A DNA stretch of 64,000 nucleotides, taken from positions 1 through 64,000 of the forward strand of contig JAFSTN010000001.1 in the NCBI GenBank assembly GCA_017450485.1. Direction: 5' to 3'. The DNA comes from Lachnospiraceae bacterium. GTDB lineage: Bacteria > Bacillota > Clostridia > Lachnospirales > Lachnospiraceae. Of this stretch, positions 55,901-63,372 are shown one piece after another. Under the pieces are notes generated by a model. That model ran no database searches, had not been told where the DNA came from, and saw only the letters and a list, made by a program, of their open reading frames with translations. Within the stretch, counting starts at the first letter, position 1, and every line of letters starts with the position of its first letter. Position numbers and translations under genes: made by a program.

Positions 55901-56404
55901 ATCTACATATACATCATAACCATCGTCCGCCTTTTGCATATGGATATAGACGCCGTTCTCCGGGATATATACGGCCGGAGTCTCAACATATGTTACATCA
56001 CGGTATATGCCGGCGCCCGAATACCATCTGGAATTGGGCGACCTGTAGTTTACCGTTACCAGGAGTTCGTTACCGGATTTTTTCAGCAACGCCGCGGGCA
56101 GTTCAAGCACATATTGCGAATAACCATACTTCCACTCTCCGATCCTTTCTCCGTTCAGATAATAAGCGGAATCCATATACACGCCGTCAAAGACCACAAA
56201 TACATGCGTTCCTTCCGCTTTGATCCGCTCCGCATCCGTATCAAACGCCTTACGATATCGGCCGTATCCATCACGATACAGATCTGTCGTATCATAGATC
56301 AGCCAGTCGTGAGGCAGTTGTATGCTCTCCCAGTCTTCATTATTCAGTTCTTCCGGCGAGTCATTCAGATTGAATTTCCAGCCCTCATTCCATATTTTTC
56401 TCAT
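52910..56404 (-). CDS. Glycoside hydrolase family 2 (beta-galactosidase-like) with C-terminal tandem beta-sandwich modules
   Basis: 1164 residues from the Met at 56404, preceded by TTAGGA; the longer reading to 56647 runs through the RNA-like leader and is rejected. N-terminal sugar-binding and Ig-like domains (1-285) precede the TIM barrel; acid/base E402 (MWSIGNEIAD) and nucleophile E482 (YGSETSSI). The long C-terminus (about 640-910) is DUF4982-like/beta-galactosidase type, and residues about 910-1164 hold two related modules (FDGLDFGSYGADRITI; YKDMDFGTEGADSITI) that resemble CBM6/CBM36. No signal peptide, so cytoplasmic. Substrate unknown, probably a beta-galactoside or a beta-glucuronide. 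Confidence 0.88.
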   Translation of the reverse strand: MRKIWNEGWKFNLNDSPEELNNEDWESIQLPHDWLIYDTTDLYRDGYGRYRKAFDTDAERIKAEGTHVFVVFDGVYMDSAYYLNGERIGEWKYGYSQYVLELPAALLKKSGNELLVTVNYRSPNSRWYSGAGIYRDVTYVETPAVYIPENGVYIHMQKADDGYDVYVDTEICGMSGAGCEITNSLTDETGNMVDITHILHKLLSPDEYEEHICEGSPMGHRQLTSGDPLGLKVQAYSIDVYHVVSPREWSVEDPYLYCLETVLDGQTVMNRIGFKTAFCDVDKGFFLNGSHMKLNGVCEHHDLGVLGAEFNKAAMRRKLEILRGMGVNAIRGTHNMMAAGLLELCDEMGILYISEAFDMWNHPKTDYDYARFFDDWHERDVASWVRRDRNHPCVIMWSIGNEIADIHNYEKEGQAMTKHLMELVACHDYMANAYITQGSNYMPWENAQKCADILKVAGYNYGESCYAQHHEEHPDWVIYGSETSSITQSRGVYHLPLSANSLGEEDEQCSALGNSTTSWSAKSYELCAAIDRDTPFSQGQFLWSGFDYIGEPTPYKTRSCYFGQIDTAGFPKDSYYFWKSCWVSADKDPFVHIFPYWDFNEGQTVDVRVVSNLPEVELFINGRSLGRQSLDHEPGSGYHLIADYRIAYETGELTATAYASAGSADVAVRASVHSFGDTDHLVARRYVFSSTDEPQDIAFYEISAVDSEGYAVENACDRVHVRVVSGGRLIGMDNGDSSDPDGYRTDSRRLFNGKLMVAVALDKANDESERVIDEGCGSYVGDPDIRIELEDGEKDVRRISLMCEDDRVLTPDHRTVKVRSRIEPPAAAGHKMTYRIVDDMGISSHLATLDVSGATAESGANTGEIPAVTGDELTITALGDGHFRLRATAGGEGQAVRVISDLEFDVEGCGDAFRNPYEFIAGSTYSSSIGEVGSGNEKGFATARGGRTVVTFDGLDFGSYGADRITIPIFALDSDDVPLKVWKGVPGSGDEILLLDTVYSKPRQWAVFIEDSWPLMHRVSGVASISFEFERKVHVKGFVFDKSDKAHSRLSATEADAIYGDEFTKTGTAVEMIGNNVSLEYKDMDFGTEGADSITIWGRTPNETNPIHVRLFRGDEALKEVCEFTRSEEYVSQTFKLPHIEGMWDVSFVFLPGSAFDFEAFRFE

Positions 56405-56414
56405 AGTATTTCCT

Positions 56415-56445
56415 AACAAAAAACCCCACAAAATAGTGAGGTTTG
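56415..56445 (-). terminator. Terminator just before the GH2 ribosome binding site
   Basis: AAACC-C-CAC with GTG-A-GGTTT (56421-56429 with 56436-56444, one mismatch) and a 6-base loop; on the minus strand it is followed by T6 (56418-56423). The GH2 binding site comes right after, so readthrough is needed for GH2 transcription unless a promoter was missed. The plus strand also has a T-rich tail. Confidence 0.68.
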
Positions 56446-56600
56446 TTTTCAAGAGCTTGTGCACGATCATACTCACGGCGGGTACCTCCGAGCGGCCGGT
56501 CCTTAGGTCGCGTATTACAGCGACCTTAGTACCGCTGCACGCGAGTAGGTAGCGGGAGCGTGCCCGCGGGAGTATTGGTCGTGCGCAAGCCAAAATAACA
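56446..56600 (-). ncRNA. Candidate structured RNA or 3' UTR/leader element between the purine permease and GH2
   Basis: A closing stem of about 20 bp with one bulged base and two G·T/C·A-type differences (56455-56474 with 56570-56590), continued by GCGGG/CCCGC (56478-56482 with 56563-56567), encloses two hairpins: 56505-56511 with 56520-56526 (AGGTCGC/GCGACCT) extended by AGCGG/CCGCT, and 56537-56542 with 56558-56563 (GCACGC/GCGTGC). That is a three-way junction. It ends before the terminator at 56415-56445, so the likely strand is minus. I do not recognise it as a known riboswitch, 6S or tmRNA. It could equally be the permease 3' UTR. Confidence 0.6.
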
Positions 56601-56603
56601 GTT

Positions 56604-57944
56604 TTACAGGAATACGTACTTGAGTACGAACAGAACAGCCAGCACATACATCAGAGGGCTGATCTTCTTTGCCTTACCGCAGCATGCGTTGATAACCACA
56701 TAAGAGATAACTCCTACAGCGATACCATCGGAGATGCTGTAAAGGATGGGCATGGCTACAAGTGCAAGGTAAGCAGGTATAGCTTCCGTAAGGTCGTTGA
56801 AGTCGATGTCAACAACAGCCGTGATCATCAGGAATCCTACAAAGATAAGTGCGGGGGCCGTTGCGAATCCGGGGATTGCGATGAATATGGGTGACAGGAA
56901 AATAGCTATCAGGAACATAAGACCTGTAACGATAGCCGACAGACCTGTACGTCCGCCTTCGGATACACCAGCGGAGCTCTCTACGAATGTAGTAGTCGTG
57001 GAGGTACCGAGAACAGCACCTGCACTGGTAGCTATGGCATCAGCAAGCAGTGCCTGCTTAATGCGGGGAAGCTTACCTGATTCATCCAGCATGCCTGCCT
57101 TGTTCGCACATCCGATCAGTGTACCGATAGTATCGAATACATCAACGAACAGGAATGAGAACATGATGATGATAAAGTCAAGTATACGGAAGTTCTCAAA
57201 TGCGGCACCTGAGAAGCACTGTCCGAAAGTAAGTCCCAGAGCAGCCAGATTGAAGTTGCTCCAGTGAGGAAGAACCGACATACCGGTGTAAAGACCTGTA
57301 AGCTCACAGATGATACCGAGTAACCATGTGATGAGCACACCGATCAGTATCGAGCCCTTAACCTTCTTATAGTGAAGGATGGCGATGATGAATGTACCGA
57401 TGATGGCAAGCAAAGCACAGATACCAACGTTGGTGAAGTCCTCTTTGAAGCTTACCAGACCTACGAGCGTTGCATCGTTATTAACAACGATGGAACCGTT
57501 CTGCAGACCGATGAATGCTACGAAAAGACCGATACCTACGGATACACCCTTCTTCAGTGTCAAAGGGATCGCATTGAATATGGCCTCACGTACATTGGTG
57601 ACTGAAAGGATAACGAAAATGATACCCTCTACGAATACCGCAAACAGAGCAAACTGCCATGAGTATCCCATAGCGCCGCATACAGTATATGCGAAGTATG
57701 CGTTCAGTCCAAGTCCGGGCGCAAGCGCAAAAGGATAGTTAGCCAGGAGAGCCATGCATAAGGTACCGATGAATGAGGCCAATGCAGTAGCCATGAGTAT
57801 AGCTGTCGGATCCATACCCGATGCAGCCAGGATCGAGGGATTCACGGCGAGGATGTAAGCCATCGTCATGAACGTGGTCAGACCGGCTACGACTTCTGTT
57901 TTGACGTCTGTGCCATTGTCTTTGAGTTTAAAAAAGTTTTCCAT
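56604..57944 (-). CDS. NCS2 family purine permease (AzgA/PbuG type)
   Basis: 446 residues, AAGGAGG 5 bases before the ATG, about 12-14 membrane segments. AzgA-group signature N-terminus (VVAGLTTFMTMAYILAVNPSIL), GLGLNAYFAYTV in TM3, and SFLFVDVFDTIGTLIG in TM8 followed by TTTTFVESSAGVSEGGRTG. It takes up hypoxanthine, guanine or adenine with protons. Cotranscribed with apt (46-base gap), so salvage of adenine is linked to import. Downstream is the structured RNA region. Confidence 0.93.
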   Translation of the reverse strand: MENFFKLKDNGTDVKTEVVAGLTTFMTMAYILAVNPSILAASGMDPTAILMATALASFIGTLCMALLANYPFALAPGLGLNAYFAYTVCGAMGYSWQFALFAVFVEGIIFVILSVTNVREAIFNAIPLTLKKGVSVGIGLFVAFIGLQNGSIVVNNDATLVGLVSFKEDFTNVGICALLAIIGTFIIAILHYKKVKGSILIGVLITWLLGIICELTGLYTGMSVLPHWSNFNLAALGLTFGQCFSGAAFENFRILDFIIIMFSFLFVDVFDTIGTLIGCANKAGMLDESGKLPRIKQALLADAIATSAGAVLGTSTTTTFVESSAGVSEGGRTGLSAIVTGLMFLIAIFLSPIFIAIPGFATAPALIFVGFLMITAVVDIDFNDLTEAIPAYLALVAMPILYSISDGIAVGVISYVVINACCGKAKKISPLMYVLAVLFVLKYVFL

Positions 57945-57974
57945 CTCTTCCTCCTTAGATTTGGATGATTAATA

Positions 57975-57992
57975 AACGCATACTTATGCGTT
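57975..57992 (-). promoter_or_regulatory. Small intercistronic hairpin between apt and the purine permease gene
   Basis: AACGCAT and its complement with a 4-base loop (57975-57981 with 57986-57992) begins inside the apt stop codon. It is followed on the minus strand by TATTAATC, a weak tail, so it is not a clear terminator. Confidence 0.45.
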
Positions 57993-58515
57993 ATTTACCT
58001 TCGTAGGTGATGACGGATTCCACATCATACCCGGCCAGCTTATCTCGTCCCTTGAGACCTGCCAGCTCCATAAGGCAGATGATCTTCACCACTTCTCCTC
58101 CCAATCTCTCAACCAGCTTCGCACTGGCTTCAAGAGTACCTCCTGTAGCGATCAGATCGTCCACGATCACGACCTTCTGTCCGGGAGTGATGGCATCCTT
58201 ATGCATCTCTATGGTAGCTTTGCCATACTCGAGATCATAATCCTGAGAAACAGTTTCGCAGGGCAGCTTTCCTTTCTTACGGACGAGTATGAAAGGCTTA
58301 TGTCTCTCATATGCCAGGGGCGCTCCGAGGATGAAGCCGCGTGACTCCGCTCCTACTATCGCGTCGAAATCAAGACCTGCGAGAAGCTGATTCAGCTCAT
58401 CTATAGCCAGATGAAAGCCTTCGGCATCCTGAAGTACCGTGGTGATGTCTCTGAACATGATGCCGGGCTCAGGAAAATCCGGTATGGTTCTAACGTATTC
58501 TTCGATCTTTTTCAT
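57991..58515 (-). CDS. apt: Adenine phosphoribosyltransferase
   Basis: 174 residues. Opening IEEYVRTIPDFPEPGIMFRDITTVL is the APRT signature; PRPP motif VVIVDDLIATGGTLEA; Glu-Ser-Arg-Gly loop VGAESRGFILG. It converts adenine and PRPP to AMP. GAGGG lies before the ATG. Promoter at 58548-58576, short leader without purine riboswitch. Cotranscribed with the purine permease gene. Confidence 0.97.
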   Translation of the reverse strand: MKKIEEYVRTIPDFPEPGIMFRDITTVLQDAEGFHLAIDELNQLLAGLDFDAIVGAESRGFILGAPLAYERHKPFILVRKKGKLPCETVSQDYDLEYGKATIEMHKDAITPGQKVVIVDDLIATGGTLEASAKLVERLGGEVVKIICLMELAGLKGRDKLAGYDVESVITYEGK

Positions 58516-58547
58516 GTATTTTCCCTCACATATAAACTCACGAATTC

Positions 58548-58576
58548 ACATTAGCATAGGCCCGTTTTTCAGTCAA
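58548..58576 (-). promoter_or_regulatory. apt-permease promoter
   Basis: TTGACT (58571-58576), 17-base spacer, TAATGT (58548-58553) on the minus strand, with TG-C ahead of the -10 (extended -10). The leader is about 25 bases. Confidence 0.58.
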
Positions 58577-58602
58577 TCCAAAACAGCTGTTATCGGCATG
58601 CA

Positions 58603-59454
58603 TCACGCTTTCTTCAGGTACTCTTTCACTCGCAGGGCATCGGTATACCCCTTACGATACATTCGGTTCAAAACCGTCACATCCTTTGTCAGGGTTTTGA
58701 GATTACTGATGTCATCGGGGGCTACTATGATGAGCCTGCCCTCTTCCTCAAGCTTAAGAGCATATTTAAGCTGCTCATTATATACATCGCATCTGACTTT
58801 GATGGCATCAGCCGCATAAGGGAATCTCAGAGAGACCAGTTTCGACACATGCAGATCCGTTCTGGGCTTGCGGAATGCCTTCTTGGGTCTGGTCAGTATT
58901 ACGATAAGTTTATCGCAGCCGAGTTCAAACGCCTTTTTGATCGGTATGGGATCACTGATCCCACCGTCAAAATACGGTTTACCGCGGAACACATACGGCC
59001 TGTTGACTCCCGGAACACAGCTCGAAGTCATCAGTGTCTCATAATGATCCCTGCTCATGTCATCCTTGTCAAAGTACACGGGTTCTCCGGTGAACGCATC
59101 GGTCGTCACTATGATAAACTTGGCGGGGTTATCCATAAATTCATCAAACGCAAACGGATTCTCTCCATCTTCGCTCGACAATGTACCGTATATGTATTCG
59201 AGATTGATATATGAACCGGTCTTCATCATATTACGCAGGCTCATATAGTCCTTGCGGAATATGTACTCGGTATAGAATCTGTAATTGCGGCCTCGTTGTC
59301 CGGCCAGATATGAAGCGCCATTGGCAGTGCCGGCAGATACTCCTATAAAACAGTCAGCCATTATATGCTGGTCCAGAAGATAATCCAGCACTCCCGCGCC
59401 GTATATCCCGCGGGTACCTCCGCCGACATCTATGATTCCAAGCATATTGCTCAT
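58603..59454 (-). CDS. Patatin-like phospholipase
   Basis: 283 residues. Oxyanion motif GGGTRGIYGAG (11-21), nucleophile S40 in GVSAG, and catalytic D163 in YFDGGISDP; the dyad is complete. N-terminus resembles the RssA/YjjU/BacPNPLA group and contains no signal or membrane helix, so it is a cytosolic lipid acyl hydrolase. Starts 2 bases after the GGDEF gene stop, so it is the last gene of an operon with HD-GYP, PRTase and GGDEF genes. apt begins downstream with its own promoter. Confidence 0.92.
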   Translation of the reverse strand: MSNMLGIIDVGGGTRGIYGAGVLDYLLDQHIMADCFIGVSAGTANGASYLAGQRGRNYRFYTEYIFRKDYMSLRNMMKTGSYINLEYIYGTLSSEDGENPFAFDEFMDNPAKFIIVTTDAFTGEPVYFDKDDMSRDHYETLMTSSCVPGVNRPYVFRGKPYFDGGISDPIPIKKAFELGCDKLIVILTRPKKAFRKPRTDLHVSKLVSLRFPYAADAIKVRCDVYNEQLKYALKLEEEGRLIIVAPDDISNLKTLTKDVTVLNRMYRKGYTDALRVKEYLKKA

Positions 59455-59456
59455 AA

Positions 59457-60569
59457 TTACATAACCACCTGATTTTTACCATGGTTTTTACCATAGTATA
59501 GTTTCTCATCGGCTTCATCGATGATGGTACGCAGAGGCATGAAATCCTTATACTCCGCAATACCGAATGTAGCAGTCACACCGAAAGTGCCCTCATACTT
59601 GTTCTTCAGCACAGTCTCCTCGAGCTTACGACGGATCCTGTCCGCTACGAAATATGTTTCCTGCTTATCTCCGTGGATCAGGAGCAGGAACTCCTCTCCG
59701 CCCCATCTGCAGGTGTAATCGCCGCCTCTGACTTCCTGTGTGAGCAGATCGGCCAGAGTGATCAGGACCTTGTCTCCGATATCATGCCCGTATGTGTCGT
59801 TGATATGCTTGAAATCATCGATATCCAGCATGACGAGACAGCATTTCCGAGGAGTATCGTTACTCAGTTCCAGCTCATCACTCATAAATCTGGTCATGCT
59901 CCTGCGGTTCAGAAGTCTGGTCAAAGGATCATAGCTGGCCTCTATCCCGAGCTTCACATTTTCTTTCTCCAAAAGCTGCTCCATATATTTCGTTTCAAGA
60001 GCAAACAGTGCCGAGAAAGCAAGCTGCATGAAAAAGGCAATGACCATATTGAAGAACCTCAATCCCTCCCTGGCAACGGGACTTTCGATCCAGTAATAAT
60101 ACGGTTTTACATGAGGCTGTATGAGGCTGGCCACAAAGTAAACCACAATGACAAAAGCCGACAGACAGATCGCATAAGCTATATGTTTGCTCCTGTTGGC
60201 CAGGGAATTGGCCAGATAAAACGCAGCCGGTATAAGCGCGATCGTGTACAGCATAAAGCCCCACTCCCATCCGAGGAGCAGAGATGCCAGAGTCGAGTGG
60301 ATCTCAACCTCAAGGAAGAAAAGGACCATAATGAGCCTGAACTTCTTACGGTTCGTAAGCATGATCCCCATAAAGCAATACAGGTACACAACAAATACAT
60401 TGTAATAACACAATATATTTGCCCCGATACTCCCCATCACGACACAGAATATCAGATGGATGAATGCGGTAGACAGGCATATGATGCGATACTTACTGGA
60501 ATTATCAATAAGCTGTTTGCCTGACAGAACCTGTCTTATGGTATGAAAGATCAGTTCAAAGCTCTTCAC
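59457..60569 (-). CDS. Membrane diguanylate cyclase (GGDEF)
   Basis: 370 residues. Six or so membrane helices (28-205) in the N-terminal half, then a coiled linker (MEQLLEKENVKLGIEASY), then the GGDEF domain with active-site GGEEF (290-294) and the inhibitory I-site RxxD (R281-D284) five residues before it. It should make c-di-GMP from GTP with product inhibition. It follows the PRTase gene by 11 bases and precedes the patatin gene by 2. The signal sensed is unknown. Confidence 0.93.
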   Translation of the reverse strand: MKSFELIFHTIRQVLSGKQLIDNSSKYRIICLSTAFIHLIFCVVMGSIGANILCYYNVFVVYLYCFMGIMLTNRKKFRLIMVLFFLEVEIHSTLASLLLGWEWGFMLYTIALIPAAFYLANSLANRSKHIAYAICLSAFVIVVYFVASLIQPHVKPYYYWIESPVAREGLRFFNMVIAFFMQLAFSALFALETKYMEQLLEKENVKLGIEASYDPLTRLLNRRSMTRFMSDELELSNDTPRKCCLVMLDIDDFKHINDTYGHDIGDKVLITLADLLTQEVRGGDYTCRWGGEEFLLLIHGDKQETYFVADRIRRKLEETVLKNKYEGTFGVTATFGIAEYKDFMPLRTIIDEADEKLYYGKNHGKNQVVM

Positions 60570-60580
60570 ATCATCATCCT

Positions 60581-61219
60581 TTATAACGTAGAGTATCCGA
60601 AACCGTTACAGATGGCATCAACCGGCGTTCCCGCTTTGCACAGAGGGCAGTTATCGGGACTGTAGCTTGCATAATCCGGCAGATCCTTGGTCGAATACAG
60701 TGCCCTGATCGGAATATTGTCGACCTGGGTCGCTACGGAGAAGATAGCCGATATCCCGGCAACCTGTCCACCGTAATAAGCTACGGATCGCATGGCACTC
60801 CTGAGTGTTCCGCCTGTAGTAGCGGAATCAATGAGGATCAGGACCTTACGGTTTTTGATCATATGCTCGTTATTCTCACGGAACATCATCTGTCCTACGG
60901 TATTATACTCCGGACTTGTGATATACATGGTGTGATGGGAATTGGCATTTACTATACCGATCTTGGTCAGTTTGTTTGCCAGATAAGCCGCAACCACTTC
61001 CATGCCATTCAAAACCATAATGGTATCTATCTGATCAGATGACAGATACATCTCGGCAAGTTCTTCTCCCGTCGCCCTGGCCTCACGCTGTCTGGCTTTC
61101 ATGTCACTCAGATCCATGTAATAGTTTACATGCGAATGAGGTGTGATGAAATGTCCGGGGATATACCTGAGGACTACATCCTTGTTTCTGGAATAATCGA
61201 TCTTTTTGTAAGTCTGCAT
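60581..61219 (-). CDS. Phosphoribosyltransferase-fold protein, orotate PRTase-like
   Basis: 212 residues. The PRPP loop is VLILIDSATTGGTLRSAMRS, the usual second acidic residue being Ser (D-S instead of D-D/E-D), so PRPP affinity may be reduced. An N-terminal region (SRNKDVVLRYIPGHFITPHSHVN) has the hood-like Y/H residues of type I PRTases. C-terminus has DNCPLCKAGTPVD with two Cys, possibly a metal site. It resembles Firmicute proteins labelled orotate phosphoribosyltransferase. Located between HD-GYP and GGDEF genes (3 and 11 bases), so a nucleotide-signalling role is possible. Confidence 0.75.
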   Translation of the reverse strand: MQTYKKIDYSRNKDVVLRYIPGHFITPHSHVNYYMDLSDMKARQREARATGEELAEMYLSSDQIDTIMVLNGMEVVAAYLANKLTKIGIVNANSHHTMYITSPEYNTVGQMMFRENNEHMIKNRKVLILIDSATTGGTLRSAMRSVAYYGGQVAGISAIFSVATQVDNIPIRALYSTKDLPDYASYSPDNCPLCKAGTPVDAICNGFGYSTL

Positions 61220-61222
61220 ATG

Positions 61223-63355
61223 TTACTCATCCTTTCTATATTCGTTAAGAACTTCTCTGACCTCATCCTCGGCATTCAGGAATGCCCGAGCCACATATGG
61301 ATCAAAGTGCGTTCCTATTCCCTCTTCTATGATGCTGAAAGCTTTCTCGGGCGGCATGCCTTCCTTATAGCTTCGCTTGGACACCAGTGCGTCAAATACG
61401 TCGGCAACAGCCATGATTCGCGCGGACAATGGTATCTCCTCACCCGAAATGCCATGAGGATACCCCCTGCCGTTCCACTTCTCGTGATGGAACTCGGCTA
61501 ATTCCTTGGCTGTATCCAGATAACCGGCTTCGGGAACAGTTTCAATAACTCGCTGCACGATCTCACTGCCTGCGGTGGTATGTGACTTCATCTGATCGAA
61601 CTCATCATCGGTCAGCTTGCCCGGCTTGTTGAGTATGGAGTCGGATACGCTGATCTTGCCGATGTCATGCAGAGGAGCCGACTTGACCACATCACTCATG
61701 AACTCGGGGGTAAGCACATCAGTATATATGCCCTCTTTGCACAGTTCGTTCATGATGATACGGGTATAAATGGCGGTCTTGCGTACATGATCGCCCGTAT
61801 TCTTGTCTCTGCTCTCAACCATATCAGCCAGAACAAGGATCAGGCTGTCCTGCATGCGGCGTATCGTGGCATCCTTGTCATTCAGCTCATTGACATAGGT
61901 CACACTGTCCTCGGTCATCTTGGAAAATGCGCGGTACAGATTCTCGATCTCATCACCCGTACTGATCTGCAGTTCCTTGATATGTTCCACACTGTTCTCG
62001 GACATATCCTCAATGTGATATGCAAAATCGGTGGCAGCCATGGCCATCGTATTTACCGGGAATATCAGATTATACCTGATAACCCACAGACCGACCGCGA
62101 GAACCAGTATGAAAATACCGACGAACAGTGAAATCTGCTTCGCAAGGAATGAATAGCCGTTGAGTCTGAGCTGATCCATCGAGATATCCACGCAGGCATA
62201 TGCCTGACATACTCCGTCCTGATCATATATGGGCTGGTATACGGTCAGCAGCCAGCCGAAAGTATCATCCGTGATGATCGGGTCGATCTCCTTGCCTGCC
62301 AGAAGAGCATCTATATACGGAGCAAAAGAATCGTCAAACGGAATGATGTCACCGGCCAATGCTCCCTGAACTTCGGGGGTATCCAGGTCAAATACAACCT
62401 GACAGCCCTCGGGAACGATCCGATAAACATAAATATACTCTATATCTTTGGAACTGCTGCGAAGGGCATAGAGACTGTTCTCTGTCCTGACATAACCTAT
62501 CGCGGCATAACCCTTGTCGATGTAATCATCGATACGGAAGGGCTCCACGACTCCGGCAGCCGTTGCAGCCACACCTCTGGCCAGAGCGATGTGATTATCG
62601 ATGCTGTCGTCCATATAAAGCTTATATCCGATGCCTGTCGAAGCTATGGCCACAATCAAAAGTGCTCCGGTAATAAGCCCCAGCATTTTGGTACGTATCG
62701 AGGCGGAACGGTTATCACTTACACCGGCCGCTCTCTCATCGTGAACACTCAGCGGCTTCTGTTGCCAGCCTGTCAGCTGGAAGATGTCCTTGATCCTGGC
62801 GGGCAACAGATAATAGATCGGCAGGATCACGATCATGTTCACGGTCTTATCTGCCAGATCCAGCAGAAAATCACCTGCAAACTGCGCCTGGAAAAGAGAA
62901 AACTTCCCGCTCTCATACAGGGATTTCACAAATCCTATGCTGATGCCTTCAGCGGCAAACCCATAGAGAAACCAGGTCAGGACCGCTCCCAGTCCTCCAC
63001 CGATAAGAGCACACAGTAATGTAAGAGAAATGACACCCCATATCTTCTTCAGCCAACCGCGTTCTGCATAAAAAGCAGTCACAACAGCCATGATCACGCT
63101 GAGACATTCATAATAGATCGCACTCTGATCCGCATATGCCTTGATATAGTTACTCACAAAACCAACGACGATGCCCGGCAGATATCCGCCAATGGCTGCC
63201 ACCAGAAGCGTGCCTATCGTATCCAGATACATGGGAAGTCGTAATTCGCTTGCGACAGCCGCACCCGTCAGATTCAGTATCCAACCGATCAGGCAGAGCA
63301 GAACGACCCATTTGAAATTCTCTCTTTTTTTGACCTTGAGGTTCACGTCATCCAT
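61223..63355 (-). CDS. Membrane HD-GYP phosphodiesterase with sCache-like sensor
   Basis: 710 residues. Residues 15-190 are membrane helices resembling an ECF S-component (LPMYLDTIGTLLVAAIGGYLP). A second pair of helices (about 225-245 and 410-435) frames an extracellular Cache-like sensor. After a HAMP-like linker, the HD-GYP domain begins about residue 525: LHDIGKISV, LAEFHHEKWNGRGYPHGISG, DVFDAL. It should hydrolyse c-di-GMP. The ATG lies 8 bases after an extended -10 (63364-63372), with no ribosome binding site. First gene of the HD-GYP/PRTase/GGDEF/patatin operon. Confidence 0.92.
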   Translation of the reverse strand: MDDVNLKVKKRENFKWVVLLCLIGWILNLTGAAVASELRLPMYLDTIGTLLVAAIGGYLPGIVVGFVSNYIKAYADQSAIYYECLSVIMAVVTAFYAERGWLKKIWGVISLTLLCALIGGGLGAVLTWFLYGFAAEGISIGFVKSLYESGKFSLFQAQFAGDFLLDLADKTVNMIVILPIYYLLPARIKDIFQLTGWQQKPLSVHDERAAGVSDNRSASIRTKMLGLITGALLIVAIASTGIGYKLYMDDSIDNHIALARGVAATAAGVVEPFRIDDYIDKGYAAIGYVRTENSLYALRSSSKDIEYIYVYRIVPEGCQVVFDLDTPEVQGALAGDIIPFDDSFAPYIDALLAGKEIDPIITDDTFGWLLTVYQPIYDQDGVCQAYACVDISMDQLRLNGYSFLAKQISLFVGIFILVLAVGLWVIRYNLIFPVNTMAMAATDFAYHIEDMSENSVEHIKELQISTGDEIENLYRAFSKMTEDSVTYVNELNDKDATIRRMQDSLILVLADMVESRDKNTGDHVRKTAIYTRIIMNELCKEGIYTDVLTPEFMSDVVKSAPLHDIGKISVSDSILNKPGKLTDDEFDQMKSHTTAGSEIVQRVIETVPEAGYLDTAKELAEFHHEKWNGRGYPHGISGEEIPLSARIMAVADVFDALVSKRSYKEGMPPEKAFSIIEEGIGTHFDPYVARAFLNAEDEVREVLNEYRKDE

Positions 63356-63363
63356 ATCAATAT

Positions 63364-63372
63364 ATTATATCA
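63364..63372 (-). promoter_or_regulatory. Extended -10 promoter for the HD-GYP operon
   Basis: TGATATAAT on the minus strand; the TGA is the stop of the upstream gene. The HD-GYP ATG is only 8 bases further, predicting a leaderless or nearly leaderless message. The -35 (TGTACC, 63387-63392) is poor. Confidence 0.55.

Noticed and set aside
56405-56647. N-terminal extension of 81 residues on the GH2 reading frame
   Set aside because: It runs through a terminator and a structured RNA region, has no domain similarity, and the Met at 56404 has its own ribosome binding site and begins the recognisable GH2 N-terminus.
57975-57992. Terminator between apt and the purine permease gene
   Set aside because: The stem is 7 bp and the tail TATTAATC is poor; both genes lie 46 bases apart and have linked roles, so a weak hairpin within one operon is more likely.
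58516-58602. Purine riboswitch upstream of apt and the purine permease
   Set aside because: The leader after the promoter is about 25 bases, and the conserved three-stem core is absent.
59673-60524. 283-residue plus-strand frame opposite the GGDEF gene
   Set aside because: Antisense shadow of a well-supported diguanylate cyclase; sequence is low in hydrophobic order and has no start signal.
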